The translations under genes were made by a program, and so were the position numbers. Of a DNA stretch of 30,746 nt, positions 28,421 to 30,746 are shown one piece after another; position 1 is the first letter of the stretch; every line of letters begins with the position of its first letter. This DNA is from a virus: positions 1 to 30,746 of the IMG/VR virus record IMGVR_UViG_3300044822_000198; one strand, 5' to 3'. The notes beneath the pieces were generated by a model. That model was not told the origin of the DNA, did not search any database, and worked only from the letters and a program-made list of their open reading frames with translations.

Positions 28421-28545
28421 AACTCAGAAATGCGCGATATAATTGCATCGAGTGGTTTCTGAGTTTATGCGGGTCGTTTCCGCTGAAATTCCGTCAAGAG
28501 CCAGCCATCCCGAAAGGGTAGCTGGCTCCTGCCGTTTCATGGGGT
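28421..28545 (+). ncRNA. structured element B (copy of A)
   Basis: P1 AACTCAGAAA/TTTCTGAGTT (28421-28430 with 28456-28465), P2 GCGG-7 nt-CCGC (28469-28483), P3 GAGCCAGC/GCTGGCTC (28498-28528) with inner CCC-GAAA-GGG, then GTTTCATGGGGT (28534-28545). Same 48-nt spacing from P1 start to P2 as element A. TTGCCA (28415-28420), 17 nt, TATAAT (28438-28443) also reads as a strong promoter through P1, but it is not conserved in A. A gene starts 55 nt downstream. Confidence 0.55.
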
Positions 28546-28600
28546 TCAATTTATCCGATTCTCGTTTCCCGTCAAGTGAATTCCGTGGTATAGTTCCGAC

Positions 28601-28771
28601 ATGGAACGCACTTACGATTTCGTCGCCGCCGTTGATCGAGGCGAACGCCAGAGCAAGGAAGTAATCGCGTGCGCCTTGTGCGATGCCGCAGTGTCGCTGA
28701 CTTTCGGCAAGACGACGATCCAACCAGCTACCACCCGAAAACCGCGCCACGCTTCTTCGGCTACGCCATGA
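28601..28771 (+). CDS. small hypothetical protein (frameshifted or first part of a longer gene)
   Basis: 56 aa (MERTYDFVAAVDRGERQSKE..) starting 6 nt after TATAGT (28589-28594), probably leaderless. Residues 1-37 look normal; after about 28700 the +1 frame looks more protein-like, so the two frames may belong to one gene with a +1 frameshift. Acidic to neutral; no known domain. Confidence 0.45.
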   Translation: MERTYDFVAAVDRGERQSKEVIACALCDAAVSLTFGKTTIQPATTRKPRHASSATP

Positions 28772-29042
28772 TCTTGCCGAGTCGGGCCACGAGGAAACGC
28801 CAGATGGCCTGATTGGTGTCGTGGAATCCATATTCGGCAAAATAGCTTCCGGTTGCGACATGGACCTCATGCAAGCGGTCAATCTCGTTTTCCAGCATCA
28901 CATTCCCAAGCCACCCTACGACGGCTACTTCGGCGACGAACGTGAAGCCCATGAATTCGCCAAGCGTGCGATGGACTTGCACAAGATCGATCTTGCGGTG
29001 GTTTGTTGCGGGCCGAAGCGATGGCAGGTCATTTCCGTTTGA
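28701..29042 (+). CDS. hypothetical protein in +1 frame relative to 28601
   Basis: Open without a good start from 28701: ...RSNQLPPENRATLLRLRHD, LIGVVESIFGKIASGCDMDLMQAVNLVFQHHIPKPPYDGYFGDE, AKRAMDLHKIDLAVVCCGPKRWQVISV. A GTG at 28821 would give 73 aa. The upstream 40 residues look as real as the rest, which suggests the start was lost by a frameshift or that the true N-terminus is in the 28601 frame. Confidence 0.5.
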   Translation, partial: LSARRRSNQLPPENRATLLRLRHDLAESGHEETPDGLIGVVESIFGKIASGCDMDLMQAVNLVFQHHIPKPPYDGYFGDEREAHEFAKRAMDLHKIDLAVVCCGPKRWQVISV

Positions 29043-29058
29043 CGCCGGAGGTTCCGAC

Positions 29059-29202
29059 ATGAATTGGAATTGGAGCAAGTGCGGTAAATGCGGCCATGAA
29101 GGACTTTTTCCTTTTACTCCGCAAGGCCAGCAAACAAATGCTGGCCTTGTTCGTTTTGATCGCTTGCATTTTCGTGAAAAGATGCTAAGATTCCTCACAT
29201 GA
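29059..29202 (+). CDS. very small zinc-knuckle-like peptide
   Basis: 47 aa (MNWNWSKCGKCGHEGLFPFT...) with a strong GGAGG 7 nt before the ATG. Only the first 20 residues (CGKCG) look meaningful; the rest crosses a terminator hairpin and the next promoter. Doubtful as a full gene. Confidence 0.35.
   Translation: MNWNWSKCGKCGHEGLFPFTPQGQQTNAGLVRFDRLHFREKMLRFLT
29122..29157 (+). terminator. intrinsic terminator
   Basis: AAGGCCAGCA-AACAAA-TGCTGGCCTT: perfect 10-bp stem, then GTTCGTTTT. It ends transcription before the 29164 promoter. Confidence 0.7.
29164..29191 (+). promoter_or_regulatory. promoter of leaderless gene 29199
   Basis: TTGCAT (29164-29169), 16-nt spacer, TAAGAT (29186-29191), 7 nt before the ATG. 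Same -35 and spacer as the early set, without the TTCAAA arm. Confidence 0.65.
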
Positions 29203-29441
29203 GAAAGGTGATGATCAAGTGTGGCCATTGCGATGGGGCCGGCAAAATCGAGTTGACCGGAGTTGTCGCCGACACGCTGGCTTTGCTGCGGTCCGAGCGA
29301 TCCGAGATCAGCGGAGCGGCGTTGTCCGTGAAGGATGGTTGTGCCCCGACCGCGATGAACAACAGGCTTGCGGCGTTGGAACGCATGGGACTGGCCACGT
29401 CGCGGAGATACGGCAGAATCAGGTTTTATCGAGCGGTCTAA
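29199..29441 (+). CDS. zinc-knuckle winged-helix regulator
   Basis: 80 aa. An N-terminal CGHCDGAG (one half of a DnaJ-type CxxCxGxG) precedes a winged helix: ADTLALLRSERSEISGAALSV, then TAMNNRLAALERMGLATSRRYGRIRFYRAV (recognition helix and wing). Probably leaderless. A DNA-binding regulator of nearby promoters is likely. Confidence 0.65.
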   Translation: MRKVMIKCGHCDGAGKIELTGVVADTLALLRSERSEISGAALSVKDGCAPTAMNNRLAALERMGLATSRRYGRIRFYRAV

Positions 29442-29457
29442 ACGAAAGGAAATCGAA

Positions 29458-29736
29458 ATGTTGTGCATGCGCGAACCCATCAAAAACCGAACCATCCTGA
29501 TGCCGACGATGACCGACGGCACTCCATGCGACCAGGGTTTCCCGCACTTTTGCGCCGAGGGGGATCGCGAAGAACTTGCGGGGTTCTGGCGAGAACTGGA
29601 GGACTGGCGAGCGGCGGTGATTCTTCACAAATCGGCCAAGGGAGAGGACAAGCAGCGGTTGCGTCCTCAGCTTGAGGCGGCGTATCGGGCTTTGAAGCGA
29701 GTGTGGTTGAGGCATGGAGAGGCGGTGCGGGCATGA
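29458..29736 (+). CDS. hypothetical protein
   Basis: 92 aa, AAAGGA before the ATG. Cys-rich start (MLCMREPIKNRTILMPTMTDGTPCDQGFPHFCAEGDREELAGFWRELEDW) then helices with many Arg (EAAYRALKRVWLRHGEAVRA). Unknown; ends in ATGA. Confidence 0.55.
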   Translation: MLCMREPIKNRTILMPTMTDGTPCDQGFPHFCAEGDREELAGFWRELEDWRAAVILHKSAKGEDKQRLRPQLEAAYRALKRVWLRHGEAVRA

Positions 29737-29816
29737 TGGGGGTCAAGGAAGTGCCGGTGCATCGTGAAGAAGTGCAAGAGGAACTGGACCGCGAACGAAA
29801 GGAAAACCGCCTGTGA
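29733..29816 (+). CDS. 27-aa linking peptide gene
   Basis: MMGVKEVPVHREEVQEELDR..., starting in ATGA and ending in GTGA with the next gene. Charged helix. Position in the overlap chain is the support. Confidence 0.4.
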   Translation: MMGVKEVPVHREEVQEELDRERKENRL

Positions 29817-30042
29817 AGACAAAACAAACATCGTTCAAGGCTACTTGCGACAATTGCCAGCAAGAGAAACCTTGTCTTACCGTGGTTCTCAAGCAAGCGA
29901 CTATCTATGAGAAATGGCGTGAATTGGCGAATTATTGCGCCGTCTGCCGACGCTCAAAGCATGGCCAATTTGATTGGCCGGAAGCAACATCCTTCGACAA
30001 AAAACATGCGGCTATGGACAGGTATGATAAAGGAGATTTTTA

Positions 30043-30043
<1 letters not shown>
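29813..30043 (+). CDS. small zinc-ribbon protein
   Basis: 76 aa from GTG in GTGA. KATCDNCQQEKPCLTVVLKQA and ANYCAVCRRSKHG: two CxxC pairs form a zinc ribbon. No catalytic motif. Overlaps the next gene by TAATG. Confidence 0.6.

Positions 30044-30746
<703 letters not shown>

Overview
The window is about 30.7 kb of a tailed-phage (Caudoviricetes) genome or prophage. The evidence is a right-to-left structural operon (prohead protease/scaffold, decoration protein, major capsid protein, connector, tail tube, frameshifting tail assembly chaperone, ADP-ribosyltransferase/tape-measure-like virion protein, large structural protein) surrounded by dozens of very small genes linked by ATGA, GTGA and TAATG overlaps. 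Several small zinc-ribbon and 'RRGW...DPFTALVEA'-type proteins, plus a captured Big-1 (bacterial Ig-like) fragment, look to me like Planctomycetota (Gemmata-like) material. The host is therefore an inference, not proven. No terminase large subunit, portal, integrase, DNA polymerase, tRNA or CRISPR array is visible, so this is only part of the genome.

Layout. 1-2000: a TnpB (IS200/IS605-type) gene on the minus strand whose N-terminal middle part has been replaced by an oppositely oriented HNH homing-endonuclease cassette with its own promoter, followed by a structured element (A). 2059-4137: small plus-strand genes including a C39-like cysteine peptidase. 13379-4134: the structural operon on the minus strand. 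13442-14321: three coupled small plus-strand genes. 14353-14468: an IS605 right-end / omegaRNA-like hairpin array without an adjacent tnpB. 14469-16222: small minus-strand genes around an unstable GGGGCCA repeat. 16399-24814: a plus-strand 'early' region of small genes. It is served repeatedly by one promoter type (TTGNAT or TTGACR, 16-nt spacer, -10) with a TTTG-N-TTCAAA dyad over the -35, and it is interrupted by an antisense HTH gene and the antisense Big-1 fragment. 24796-27783: mixed-orientation small genes with a second papain-like peptidase and two paralogues that meet head-on. 27857-28545: a non-coding stretch holding hairpin arrays and the second copy (B) of the structured element. 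28601-30746: a plus-strand run of zinc-ribbon and DNA-binding small genes. It ends in a DUF7666-like protein with an Ala/Asp tail encoded by GCT/GAT triplets that runs off the window.

How it works together. The minus operon would build the capsid and tail. The protease gene seems to contain a nested scaffold start, and the chaperone uses an A-run for -1 frameshifting. The virion ADP-ribosyltransferase has a C-terminal 42-residue block that recurs as a free-standing 55-aa early protein, which links virion-delivered and newly made proteins. The early region is probably controlled by ribbon-helix-helix and winged-helix regulators, several of which start within 6-7 nt of a -10 box and are therefore likely leaderless. 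The most novel items are the HNH-in-TnpB chimera, the A/B structured elements with compensatory base changes, the shared LFxQLG...YDAxHPGxRER domain, and the promoter/operator family.
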